DNA of 59,678 nt from Kiloniellaceae bacterium (GTDB taxonomy: Bacteria > Pseudomonadota > Alphaproteobacteria > Kiloniellales > J153). Below, piece by piece: positions 26,891 to 34,873 of this stretch. A program made the position numbers and the translations under genes. Under the pieces are notes generated by a model. It worked only from the letters and a program-made list of their open reading frames with translations. It was not told the origin of the DNA and made no database searches. Where the stretch lies: assembly GCA_021776095.1 (NCBI GenBank), contig JAJFGO010000073.1, forward strand, positions 1-59,678, read 5' to 3'. How positions within the stretch are numbered: position 1 is the stretch's first letter; every line of letters starts with the position of its first letter.

Positions 26891-27441
26891 AGAAGATCCT
26901 CCGCGCGCGTCAGCGCGACCCCGGTAAACTGGCTCGCGGCCCGCGCCAGTGGGCGTAACTGCCGGCCCGCCGTACGGCCCGGCGCACCGAGGCTTTCCGC
27001 CGCCTCTTCGAACAAATCGATCTCGGCGTCGTCGAGTGCGTTGCGCAAGGCGAGGGCTGCCTCGGTGTCGCCCTCGATAACAATGTCGCGCGAGAAAAAC
27101 AGCGCATCCCCGTCATAGGCCCCGTGGACCATGCCGATGAGCGCCGCCAGGGGCCCGGCGATCCGGCAGTCCCAGGTGGGAGATACCAAAGCGCCCACGG
27201 CCTCGATGCGGGGCCGGGCCGCTTGCGGGCGGACCAGAAAAGAAAACGGCAGATCCGTTGGGTCGATCAGGAAGCGCTTTTCCGAATGCGCGCCCAATCG
27301 CGTGAACAGGCCCGGATGGCGCGTCGCCATGCCACGGGCAGCGCGTCCAAGCAGCAGCGACAAGGGGCCTAGGGGCAGCGGTGCGAGCATCCGCGCGCCG
27401 ACCTGCGGAAACTGGGGAACGAGGGAAGAAAGCGGCGCCAT
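26887..27441 (-). CDS. ubiT: Ubiquinone biosynthesis accessory factor UbiT
   Basis: A 184-residue SCP2-domain lipid-binding protein required for anaerobic ubiquinone synthesis. Diagnostic segments are LPFSFLVRP and the DALFFSRDIVIEGDTEAALALRNALDDAEID block, close to the RRLVIEGDTELGLxxKNxxDAIE region of known UbiT. The ATG at 27441 is preferred. The alternative TTG at 27489 would begin inside the FNR box and adds residues the family lacks. There is no good ribosome binding site before 27441, which fits a leaderless or near-leaderless message. It is the first gene of ubiTUV. Confidence 0.9.
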   Translation of the reverse strand: MAPLSSLVPQFPQVGARMLAPLPLGPLSLLLGRAARGMATRHPGLFTRLGAHSEKRFLIDPTDLPFSFLVRPQAARPRIEAVGALVSPTWDCRIAGPLAALIGMVHGAYDGDALFFSRDIVIEGDTEAALALRNALDDAEIDLFEEAAESLGAPGRTAGRQLRPLARAASQFTGVALTRAEDLL

Positions 27442-27475
27442 GACCGAGCGATACCTGGCGCCGGGCCCGGCCTCC

Positions 27476-27489
27476 TTGATGGAGATCAA
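27476..27489 (-). promoter_or_regulatory. Perfect FNR/Anr box upstream of ubiTUV
   Basis: TTGAT-GGAG-ATCAA is a perfect FNR consensus palindrome. Its centre (between 27482 and 27483) lies 41.5 bases before the A of the ubiT ATG. For a class II FNR promoter (site at -41.5) transcription would start at that A. A -10-like TATCGC occupies the matching position, 27448-27453. FNR control of ubiUV is established in E. coli; control here is inferred. Confidence 0.75.
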
Positions 27490-27604
27490 GTCGGGGGGCC
27501 GAACCGTCTGTCAGCGACCCGATTGCCGGGTTGACTCGGACCTGCGGCTGGGTGGCCAAGGCATCCGGGCTCAACAGATCGCGGTTCGCCAAGAGTCTCA
27601 GGCG

Positions 27605-28312
27605 TCAGCCCGACGTGGCGGTCTTGGCCAGTTTATCTAGCTCTTGTGCATACGCGATCACGGCCTGCTCGCCCTTTGGGCTGAGAGCGTAGGTGCCGGT
27701 TTGAACCCGTTCGAACCACCCGTAGTGATCGTCTGCCATGAGACGCCGCGCCTTCTCAACACGGGACGCCTGTGCGACCTCCTTGGCCTTGGTCGGACCA
27801 TGTTCGTGCAGAACACGCAGGCAACGCAAAGCGTCCTGCCGATAGGCCGTCATTAACCCCCGTCGTGTCGAGCCGCCCTCGTTTGGGTCCCCGACACGTT
27901 TGGCAAATTCCTTTAGAAGGCGCGCCTGCTTTCCTTTGGACTTGCGCGGTTGGTATTTTGCAGGGTCGGCATGGACCACGACGGTGCCGTCTTTCAACCT
28001 CACGGTAATCAGTCCAAGTCCCAGACGCCGGCACATGGCAGTATTGTTCTTCAAGGATTTTGCGAAGGCCCGCCCATTGCCATGGGGCACGGCGATATAG
28101 ACCAAGTCCGTCAGTCCTTGCCTCGCAATAGCCTGGTGAAACAGCGAGAGCGAGAAGCTTGTCTTTAGTTCGACAATGACCGGATTTTCATCGTTCCGAC
28201 AGGCGACGATATCGGCCTCGGCGATCTCGCTCTTCACCTCATAACCTTGCCCCTCAAGCAGCAACCTGATGGGAGCATATAGAGCCGTCTCTCGAACGGG
28301 TGGCGTTATCAT
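27605..28312 (-). CDS. DUF2161 family putative nuclease-like protein
   Basis: A 235-residue protein of the DUF2161 family, described as putative PD-(D/E)XK-type phosphodiesterases. The core is visible: LYAPIRLLLEGQGYEVKSEI, then ADIVACR, then VIVELKTSFSLSLFHQAIAR. This gives the D...(E)xK arrangement (Asp in ADIVA, Glu and Lys in VELKTS) of that nuclease fold. A winged-helix-like C-terminus follows (CLRVLHEHGPTKAKEVAQ). The ATG at 28312 gives the usual family start, and a GGCGGG site precedes it. It lies beyond the FNR box of ubiTUV, so it is not part of that operon. The biological role is unknown. Confidence 0.75.
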   Translation of the reverse strand: MITPPVRETALYAPIRLLLEGQGYEVKSEIAEADIVACRNDENPVIVELKTSFSLSLFHQAIARQGLTDLVYIAVPHGNGRAFAKSLKNNTAMCRRLGLGLITVRLKDGTVVVHADPAKYQPRKSKGKQARLLKEFAKRVGDPNEGGSTRRGLMTAYRQDALRCLRVLHEHGPTKAKEVAQASRVEKARRLMADDHYGWFERVQTGTYALSPKGEQAVIAYAQELDKLAKTATSG

Positions 28313-28513
28313 GCCCGCCAATATGCCGACGACAGACACATCCACAAACCAATACATGCGGAGGCGCGAAATTTCGATGTTTTCTGGGCGACCGCGAATG
28401 TCTGCTCGTGGCAGGAGCCGGCCATGGATTGCCGACGGCCGGCGCCTGACCTAGAACAGGTGCGATCGTATGCTTTGGCTATCTGGTCGTGGTTTGCCGC
28501 TGCACGGCCGGCC

Positions 28514-30562
28514 TCAGACTGACGTCCTGCCAGCGGTCGCCGCCGTCTGTGTGTCGGCCGCGCGGTTTACGATTCGCTCGGCGGGGAAGCGAACGGTGAC
28601 CGTGGTGCCGATGCCGACCGAGCTTTGCAGGTCCATCGATCCACCATGCAGTTCGACCAGGGCTTTGGAAAGCGGTAGGCCCAGGCCGGTGCCTTCTTGC
28701 TGGCGAGTCAGCGCGCTGTCGATTTGGCCAAATTGCGATAGTGCCTTCGGAATATCATCGAGCGCGATGCCGATGCCCGTATCCGAGACTTGGAAAACAT
28801 AGCCGCTATCCGCTCTATGCCAGATTTTCAGGGCGACTTTGCCGCCCGCCTCAGTGAACTTGATAGCGTTGGTCAGCAAGTTCACCAAGATCTGTTTCAG
28901 TTTGCGCTGATCCGCCCGCAAGGCTGGCGGGCGCTCTTGCAGTTCCCATAAGAGTTCGACGCCCTGCTTGTCGGCGCGCTGCCGCATCAGCCTCGAAAGG
29001 GAACGTACCATGTCGGGGATATCGACATCTTCCTCGTGCAGGTCTTCCTTCCCCGATTCGAGTTTGGAGCAATCTAGTATGTCATTGATGAGATCGAGCA
29101 GGTGCTGCCCGGATTCGTGGATATCGCCCGCGTACTCGCAATACTTGGAGTCGCCAATCGGTCCAAAGGTCTCGGAGCCGATGAGCTCCGCGAAGCCGAG
29201 GATCGCGTTTAGCGGCGTACGCAGTTCATGGCTCATGGTAGCGAGAAAATCCGATTTGGCCCGGTTGGCGATCTCGGCTGCTTCCTTGGCGGCGTGGACG
29301 GCCTCTCGTGCCCGCTTGCGCTCGGTGATGTCGGCGATGACGGCAACGAACACGGGCGGCACTTCGATCCTGGAAAGTTGCAAGCGGATTTCCACCGGAT
29401 AGAGGCTGCCGTCATTGCGCCGGTGATTGGTCTCGAACACCAGCATATCCTCTTCGCCGCGGATTAGCGGTTCGACCATCGCACCGAAACCGTCCTCGTC
29501 GAACTCGGGCTTAAGGTCCCAGGGAGTCATGTGGCTGAGCTCTTGCGCCGTGTAGCCAAGATTGTTTAGGGCGCCCTGGTTGACTTGGATGAAGCGGTAG
29601 GTTCGAGCGTCGAACACGTAGATCTCATTGAACGAGCTGTCGAGAATGCGCCCAAGGCGTTCGCTGAGTCCTTCGGCCTGCTTTCGCTTGGTGATGTCGG
29701 TTCCGATCGCGCCGGTTCCTATGACCGCGCCGCGGGAACTCAGAATCGGAAACTTGACCGTGAGATACGTATGGATGCCGTCCTCCCGGAGCCACTCTTC
29801 TTCCTGCTCGACGACCTTGCCGGATTCCAGAACGCCCTTATCGTGCGCGGCGAATGCATCCGCCTGTTCCTTGGGAAAGACTTCATGCGCCGTCTTGCCC
29901 AGGGCCGCGGCCTCGGTAACGCCGAACAGTTCCTCGGCCAAGGGATTGATCAGGATGTAGCGGCCCTCCGCATCCTTGATGTGCACCTTTGCGGGAGAGT
30001 TGTTCACGACGGCCCGGAACCGCTCCTCGCTCTCGCGCAGTGCCTGGTCCGCCAGTTTGGAGTCGGTGATGTCGCTGATGATGAGGATGATCCCGTTATT
30101 CGGTAAGCGTTGCTCGTAAACGCGAATCCACCGGCCATCCTGTCGCGCCACCTCGAAGGGACCGCTCGGGTTGAGATGGCGCTCCATACGCTCGCGCAGC
30201 CACTCTTCCTCCCGGCCCGCGGCCTCCGGCACGAGTCCTTTTTCTGTAAGGGCGCGCAGGTGGTCCTCGAAACGGACGCCCGGCCTGGTTGTGTCGATGA
30301 CCTCTTGGTTCAGGTCCCGCCATGCCTTGTTGGCGAGAACAACGCGGTCGTCGGCGTCGAAGAGCACGACATGTTCCGAGAGGGCCTCGATCGCAAGGGC
30401 GAGTTGTTCCTCCGTCGATAGAGGCGGTTTTTTTTGGGTCGTGTCTGCCCGCTTACTTGGAGCCATTCCGGTGCGCTGCATGCGGTTGAGGGGAGGACGC
30501 CGAGCGAGGCCGTTCCGATCGACTCCGTACCCGAATGGCGTGTGGCACGCAAATGTATGCAT
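28514..30562 (-). CDS. PAS-domain sensor histidine kinase
   Basis: A roughly 680-residue soluble kinase with three PAS domains: about residues 52-160, 178-292 and 298-418. The second reads ERFRAVVNNSPAKVHIKDAEGRYILINPLAEELFG. Then follow a coiled linker, HisKA with the phospho-accepting His in MSHELRTPLNAILGFAEL, and a HATPase_c domain (LVNLLTNAIKFTEAGG, DTGIGIALDDIP, GTGLGLPLSKALVE). There are no membrane segments, so it senses an internal signal. No response regulator is adjacent, so it is an orphan kinase. The start is uncertain: ATG 30562, 30481 and 30466 are all in frame and none has a good ribosome binding site. A perfect CtrA-type box lies about 95 bases upstream. Confidence 0.9.
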   Translation of the reverse strand: MHTFACHTPFGYGVDRNGLARRPPLNRMQRTGMAPSKRADTTQKKPPLSTEEQLALAIEALSEHVVLFDADDRVVLANKAWRDLNQEVIDTTRPGVRFEDHLRALTEKGLVPEAAGREEEWLRERMERHLNPSGPFEVARQDGRWIRVYEQRLPNNGIILIISDITDSKLADQALRESEERFRAVVNNSPAKVHIKDAEGRYILINPLAEELFGVTEAAALGKTAHEVFPKEQADAFAAHDKGVLESGKVVEQEEEWLREDGIHTYLTVKFPILSSRGAVIGTGAIGTDITKRKQAEGLSERLGRILDSSFNEIYVFDARTYRFIQVNQGALNNLGYTAQELSHMTPWDLKPEFDEDGFGAMVEPLIRGEEDMLVFETNHRRNDGSLYPVEIRLQLSRIEVPPVFVAVIADITERKRAREAVHAAKEAAEIANRAKSDFLATMSHELRTPLNAILGFAELIGSETFGPIGDSKYCEYAGDIHESGQHLLDLINDILDCSKLESGKEDLHEEDVDIPDMVRSLSRLMRQRADKQGVELLWELQERPPALRADQRKLKQILVNLLTNAIKFTEAGGKVALKIWHRADSGYVFQVSDTGIGIALDDIPKALSQFGQIDSALTRQQEGTGLGLPLSKALVELHGGSMDLQSSVGIGTTVTVRFPAERIVNRAADTQTAATAGRTSV

Positions 30563-30656
30563 TCACTGGTTAAGGAAATCCAAACCATTTCCAAATGCCG
30601 GCGGCGGGTTGGCGGTTCCGAGACCGGGCTGTAACGCCCCGATCCAGCGGCGTGCT

Positions 30657-30671
30657 TTAATCCGACGTTAA
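30657..30671. promoter_or_regulatory. Perfect CtrA-type box TTAA-N7-TTAA
   Basis: TTAATCCGACGTTAA matches all eight fixed positions of the CtrA consensus. It lies upstream of the PAS histidine kinase gene (leftward) and downstream of the tetR gene, in the only intergenic space between them. Confidence 0.45.
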
Positions 30672-30714
30672 GCGGTCGCAATCCTTATCGATCGGTCGCA
30701 ACCTCTCTTCCGCT

Positions 30715-31305
30715 TCAAGGTACCCTCCGGCCATCGCCAGCGGTTTTCGCGGCGGCCCGGCGGACACTGGCCGCAATTTGCTCAGCTAGTTTCGGACTCT
30801 CGACCGCACGGGCGATGGTCAAGCCGCCAACCAGAATCCCGAGCATCGCCCAGGCCCGGGCGTGGCGGTCATCGCTCGAGTCCCCGGCCAGACCGTCGGC
30901 AATTAAATCGGCGATCTTGGTCATCTTGACCTCATAGGCGGCTTGGGTCTCGGGACCCGAGCGGGCGACCTCGGGCGATAGGGTCGTCATCGCGCAGCCG
31001 CAAGCAAGATCGTCGCGGTGCGCCTTGCCGAAGTAATAGTGCGCGAAGGCCTGAACCCAATCCGATCCATTATCCCGCTGGAATTTGGGGATGGCCGCGA
31101 TGACCTCATCGAGGCCGAGGTTAAGCGCGGCACTAAATGCGCCATCTTTGGACCCGAAATGAGCGTAGAACGCGCCGGACGTGACCCCCGCGTTCTTCGC
31201 GATACCGTCGACTCCGATCCCGGCATAGCCGCGTGAGCGAAAGCTTCTGCTCGCCGACGTCAGCATCCTTTGCCAGGTCTCTTCCTTGCGTTCCCGGTTG
31301 CCCAT
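30715..31305 (-). CDS. TetR family transcriptional regulator
   Basis: A 196-residue repressor. The N-terminal helix-turn-helix is clear (RMLTSASRSFRSRGYAGIGVDGIAKNAGVTSGAFYAHFGSK in segments), followed by a ligand-binding helical domain with a GCAMTTLSPEVARSG segment seen in NemR/TetR_C subgroups. It is divergent from the tautomerase gene across a 146-base gap carrying two palindromic sites, the expected operators. The regulator probably represses itself and the tautomerase/hydrolase genes until a small electrophile or ester binds. The ATG at 31305 is preferred over a longer frame to 31353. Confidence 0.9.
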   Translation of the reverse strand: MGNRERKEETWQRMLTSASRSFRSRGYAGIGVDGIAKNAGVTSGAFYAHFGSKDGAFSAALNLGLDEVIAAIPKFQRDNGSDWVQAFAHYYFGKAHRDDLACGCAMTTLSPEVARSGPETQAAYEVKMTKIADLIADGLAGDSSDDRHARAWAMLGILVGGLTIARAVESPKLAEQIAASVRRAAAKTAGDGRRVP

Positions 31306-31354
31306 TTTCCCGACCCTTTCCCATGCGCGGCGGTGGTCATTTTTCACTTGCAAA

Positions 31355-31370
31355 TATAACGGTCGTTATA
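31355..31370. promoter_or_regulatory. TetR operator site 1
   Basis: TATAACG-GT-CGTTATA has perfect seven-base arms, or eight counting the flanking A and T. It overlaps a consensus -10 (TATAAT, 31369-31374) for the rightward tautomerase promoter. It is the likely binding site of the divergent TetR protein. Confidence 0.7.
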
Positions 31371-31377
31371 TAATTAA

Positions 31378-31393
31378 TATCACGACCGTTATA
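31378..31393. promoter_or_regulatory. TetR operator site 2
   Basis: TATCACG-AC-CGTTATA is a second palindrome, 23 bases from the first centre to centre. It contains the reverse complement of 11 bases of site 1 (CGACCGTTATA). The spacing, about two helical turns, suggests cooperative binding of two dimers. Confidence 0.65.
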
Positions 31394-31451
31394 TATTCGT
31401 ATTCGCGGCGATTCAAGACCGCGATCCCACAAAGCCAAGGAGTCCCGAATC

Positions 31452-31868
31452 ATGCCTCTTACGCTCACCCTTTCAGAAGGCGTCTTGCCGGAAGGCACCG
31501 AACGACTGGCGGTCGAACGCATTACCGATGCAATGCTGAAATGGCATGGCCTGACCGACAATAAGGTCATGACACCCAACGTCACGGCCATTGTCCACGT
31601 CATCCCGAAGAGATTCACATTCTCTGGCGGGAAGGAATTTTCCGGCGCCTGGGTCGAATGGAAAGTGCCGTCATTCGCCTTCGGATCCAGGGAAATACAA
31701 GCAGGATTCTTCCAAGACGCGACAGATATCGTTCATGACCTTTCCGGCGGCAAGCAACCAAGGGACAACATCTACGTCAACGTCGTCCACACCGTGGATG
31801 GCGCCTGGAACCTCGACGGCCGGGCAATGACCAACGAGGAGCTGGGCGAAGCCATTTCCAAGGGCTGA
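31452..31868 (+). CDS. Tautomerase-superfamily protein
   Basis: A 138-residue protein with a predicted tautomerase (4-oxalocrotonate tautomerase/MIF) fold. It begins MPLTLTLSEG, with Pro directly after Met, the catalytic residue of this superfamily. Beta-alpha-beta units are suggested by AVERITDAMLKWHGL and TAIVHVIPKRF. It is longer than the 60-residue 4-OT type, so it could be a fused or MIF-length form. The ATG follows AAGGAG. It lies just downstream of the TetR operators and upstream of an alpha/beta hydrolase. Detoxification or catabolism of an unsaturated acid is plausible but unproven. Confidence 0.7.
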   Translation: MPLTLTLSEGVLPEGTERLAVERITDAMLKWHGLTDNKVMTPNVTAIVHVIPKRFTFSGGKEFSGAWVEWKVPSFAFGSREIQAGFFQDATDIVHDLSGGKQPRDNIYVNVVHTVDGAWNLDGRAMTNEELGEAISKG

Positions 31869-31985
31869 CACCGGGTCGTTGAAGCGGCCCATCAAAGGCG
31901 GCCGCCGTCGCAGTATTCGGACGTTCTGAATCTGGCCCGTCCCGCCAATCGAATCGGGATTCCGGGGCCGAAATCGGAGGACGCA

Positions 31986-32696
31986 ATGAGTCACTATGTC
32001 TTGGTGCACGGTGCCTGGGAGGGGGCATGGACGTGGGAGAACACCGCGCCATTTTTGCGGGCACGGGATCACACGGTAACGGCTGTCGACCTGCCCGGTA
32101 GCCACGGCAACAAGCAGGTGATCCGGCAAGTCACCATGGCGAGTTATGTGCGAAGCGTGGCCGGCGAGATCGAGTCGCTTGATTGCAAGGTCGTCCTAGC
32201 TGGCCACAGTCTAGGGGGTGCCGTGATTTCCCAGGTTGCCGAGCTAATGCCGGAAAAGATCGAAAAGCTTGTCTACGTCGCCGCTTTTCTTCTGAGAAAC
32301 GGTGACAGCGTATTAGAGGCGATGAAACGAGATCCGAGGGGCGAATTTCTTCCTGAATTAACGTTCTCGACGGATCAAAGCTACGCCACAGTATCGGAGC
32401 GGACGCTACGCGACATTGCGTTTCATGACGTCAATGAGACAGACATTCGCCGATGTTTGCCGCTGTTGGCCGCTCGGCAAGCTACAGAGCCGTTCATGAC
32501 GAAGCTTGTCCTGAGCGACGAGAAGTTTGGCTCTGTACCGAAGGCGTACGTCCGCACCGAGATCGACAAGATCACGTCTCCCGCGTTACAGGATGAGATG
32601 ATCGCCAACTGGGATCTCGAGTCGGTCCAGGTATTGCCCTCCGGTCACTTCCCGACGCTTTCGATGCCGGAGAAATTGGCGGAGGCCATGTGCTAA
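31986..32696 (+). CDS. Alpha/beta hydrolase, methylesterase-like
   Basis: A 236-residue soluble esterase-type hydrolase. The opening YVLVHGAWEGAWTWENTAPFLRARDHTVTAVDLPGSHGN, read in parts, is typical of the plant methylesterase/hydroxynitrile lyase-like group. The nucleophile elbow is GHSLGG (Ser about residue 77) and the catalytic His sits in LPSGHFPTLSMPE. Ribosome binding site GGAGG precedes the ATG. It lies 117 bases after the tautomerase and is probably in the same TetR-controlled unit. The ester or C-C bond it cleaves is unknown. Confidence 0.85.
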   Translation: MSHYVLVHGAWEGAWTWENTAPFLRARDHTVTAVDLPGSHGNKQVIRQVTMASYVRSVAGEIESLDCKVVLAGHSLGGAVISQVAELMPEKIEKLVYVAAFLLRNGDSVLEAMKRDPRGEFLPELTFSTDQSYATVSERTLRDIAFHDVNETDIRRCLPLLAARQATEPFMTKLVLSDEKFGSVPKAYVRTEIDKITSPALQDEMIANWDLESVQVLPSGHFPTLSMPEKLAEAMC

Positions 32697-32826
32697 GCGT
32701 CTCTGCAATCGACTGAGCAAGAGGTGCTGCGTCTAGAGTCCAGCTTCATCCTTGCGGCCCTTTCGTTCTTGGCCGAGAGTTGGGCTTACGCGTTTTGACG
32801 TTAGGACCGCAGGAGGGCACCCCGGG

Positions 32827-33999
32827 ATGACACCGCCGCCGACCGGATTTTCCACCGAGGAATTTCAGAGCCGGGTGGCCCGTGCCCAGCGTGCCATGGC
32901 GGCCAAGGGTCTGGATGCCCTGCTGCTCACCACGGAACCCGAGGTGCGCTATTTCAGCGGCTTTCTGACCCGGTTTTGGGAGAGCCCGACACGGCCCTGG
33001 TTCCTGGTCGTGCCCGCGGCGGGCAAGCCCCTCGCGGTGATCCCGACGATCGGTGCCGATCTCATGGCGAAGACTTGGCTGGAGGATATTCGTACCTGGA
33101 GCGCGCCGTGCCCCGAAGACGATGGGGTAACCCTCCTGGCCGAAACCCTGCGCGAGGTCGCGGGGGCCAAGGGTCGGGTCGGCCTGCCCATGGGCCACGA
33201 GACCCACCTGCGCATGCCTATGGCCGACTTCGCCCGCCTGCGCGCTGCCCTGGTGCCGGTGGAAATCCTCGATGCCGCGGACATCGTCCAGAACTTGCAC
33301 CGGGTAAAGTCCGAGCCCGAAATCGCCAAGATCGCCCATAGCTGTGCGATCGCCGGGCGCGCCTTCGACGCCATGGCCGATATGGCGAAGATCGGAACCC
33401 CGCTCCGGGACGTCTTTCGCGATTTTCAGATCGCCTTGCTCCGGGGTGGGGCGGACTGGGTACCCTATCTGGCCGGCGGCGCGGGGCCGGGCGGTTACGG
33501 CGATGTCATTTCCCTGCCGAGCGACCGGCCCTTGCAGGCGGGCGATGTTCTGATGCTGGATACCGGTGCAATTCACGACGGCTATTTCTGCGATTTCGAC
33601 CGCAACTACGCCATCGGCCACGCCGATGACGATGCGCGCCGCGCCTATCGTACGCTCTACGCGGCGACCGAGGCGGGATTGACCGCCGCCCGGCCCGGCG
33701 CGACCTGCGCCGATCTCTACCAAGCCATGCAAGCGGTCATCGCCACCTATGGTGCCGCCGATGTAGATGCCGGGGCGGGCCGCCTGGGCCATGGCCTGGG
33801 CATGCGGCTGACCGAATGGCCGTCCTTGATACCCAGCGATCACACGATCTTGGAGCCGGGCATGGTCTTGACCCTCGAACCCAGCTTGGAAATGGCGCCT
33901 GGGTGCATCATGGTGCATGAGGAAAACATCGTGGTTCGTGAGGCTGGCCCGGAACTCCTATCGCGCCGGGCGCCGCCGGACCTGCCGGTATTGGACTGA
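32827..33999 (+). CDS. M24-family hydrolase, Xaa-Pro peptidase/ectoine-hydrolase-like
   Basis: A 390-residue two-domain creatinase/aminopeptidase P-fold enzyme. The metal ligands are complete: Asp and Asp in MLDTGAIHDGYFCDFDR, His in GRLGHGLGMRLTEWPS, Glu in LTLEPSLEM and Glu in MVHEENIVV. The family cleaves Xaa-Pro bonds or small amides; DoeA/EutD, which opens ectoine, is a member. ATG 32827 follows CAGGAGGG. It is followed after nine bases by an Asp/Glu-racemase-like gene, the same pair of families (EutD and EutA) seen in ectoine-use clusters. The other ectoine genes are absent here, so a substrate is not assigned. Confidence 0.85.
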   Translation: MTPPPTGFSTEEFQSRVARAQRAMAAKGLDALLLTTEPEVRYFSGFLTRFWESPTRPWFLVVPAAGKPLAVIPTIGADLMAKTWLEDIRTWSAPCPEDDGVTLLAETLREVAGAKGRVGLPMGHETHLRMPMADFARLRAALVPVEILDAADIVQNLHRVKSEPEIAKIAHSCAIAGRAFDAMADMAKIGTPLRDVFRDFQIALLRGGADWVPYLAGGAGPGGYGDVISLPSDRPLQAGDVLMLDTGAIHDGYFCDFDRNYAIGHADDDARRAYRTLYAATEAGLTAARPGATCADLYQAMQAVIATYGAADVDAGAGRLGHGLGMRLTEWPSLIPSDHTILEPGMVLTLEPSLEMAPGCIMVHEENIVVREAGPELLSRRAPPDLPVLD

Positions 34000-34008
34000 A
34001 AAGGCTGT

Positions 34009-34761
34009 ATGACCCGCCTTAATTTCTCAACCTCCGAGGCGATCGGATCTCGTGCGATCTTCGGACTCGTCGTGCTGCAAACCGACGAGACCATCGAAGC
34101 CGAATTTAAGCGCATGATCGACGAACCCGGTGTCGCACTTTACGCCACCCGTATTCCCAGCGCGAAAACCGTAACGCCGGAAACCCTGGGCACCATGGAG
34201 GCGGCCTTGCCGGCGGCGGCCGGTCTGTTTCCCCGGTCGCTGGCATTCGATGCCATCGGCTATGGCTGCACCTCCGGCGCGACCGTGATCGGCTCGGACA
34301 TGGTGGCACGTTTGGTCCGCTCGGTGGTTGAGGTCAAGGCCGTGACCGATCCGCTCAAGGCGGTGATCGCCGCCTGCGGCGCCCTGGGGGTTGGGCGGCT
34401 CGGCTTCGTCACGCCCTATGTGGAAGAGGTCTCGGCGGCCCTGCGCGTCGCACTGGAAGATCGTGGCCTCGAGGTCGCGGCCTTCGGTTCCTTCGAGCAG
34501 GTCGAAGACAGCATCGTGGCGCGCATCGATCCAGATTCGATCCTCGACGCGATCTTGTCCATCGGCGGCGCGGCGGCCTGCGACGCGGTCTTCGTGTCCT
34601 GCACCAACCTGCGCACCCTGGACATCATCGCCAAGACCGAGGCTCAACTGAATAAGCCGGTGATCACCAGCAACCAGGCCCTGGCCTGGCATATGCTGCG
34701 CAGCGCCGGCCTCAACGGACCCGGCGCCGAATTCGGCCGGCTTATGGAGACCGCGCCCTAA
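34009..34761 (+). CDS. Asp/Glu racemase superfamily protein (EutA/maleate isomerase-like)
   Basis: A 250-residue protein of the aspartate/glutamate racemase superfamily, nearest in pattern to maleate cis-trans isomerase, arylmalonate decarboxylase and EutA. Both catalytic cysteines are present, in IGYGCTSGATV and FVSCTNLRTLD, and the C-terminal SNQALAWHMLR block is typical. Such enzymes isomerise or racemise small dicarboxylates through a cysteine pair. It is nine bases downstream of the M24 hydrolase and clearly cotranscribed. The ATG at 34009 is the first of the frame. Confidence 0.85.
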   Translation: MTRLNFSTSEAIGSRAIFGLVVLQTDETIEAEFKRMIDEPGVALYATRIPSAKTVTPETLGTMEAALPAAAGLFPRSLAFDAIGYGCTSGATVIGSDMVARLVRSVVEVKAVTDPLKAVIAACGALGVGRLGFVTPYVEEVSAALRVALEDRGLEVAAFGSFEQVEDSIVARIDPDSILDAILSIGGAAACDAVFVSCTNLRTLDIIAKTEAQLNKPVITSNQALAWHMLRSAGLNGPGAEFGRLMETAP

Positions 34762-34873
34762 GGGCGCCTTTCGCTCTTGCCCATCTCGCCGATGGACAGG
34801 GCGCGCTCGCCGCGTATATCTATAGGCGCGGGCTGTGGGTCCGCGCTTTTTCGTTTGGCGGGAGGACGTGCGC

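Noticed and set aside
27442-27489. UbiT start at TTG 27489
   Set aside because: The codon lies inside the FNR palindrome and the added residues do not match UbiT proteins.
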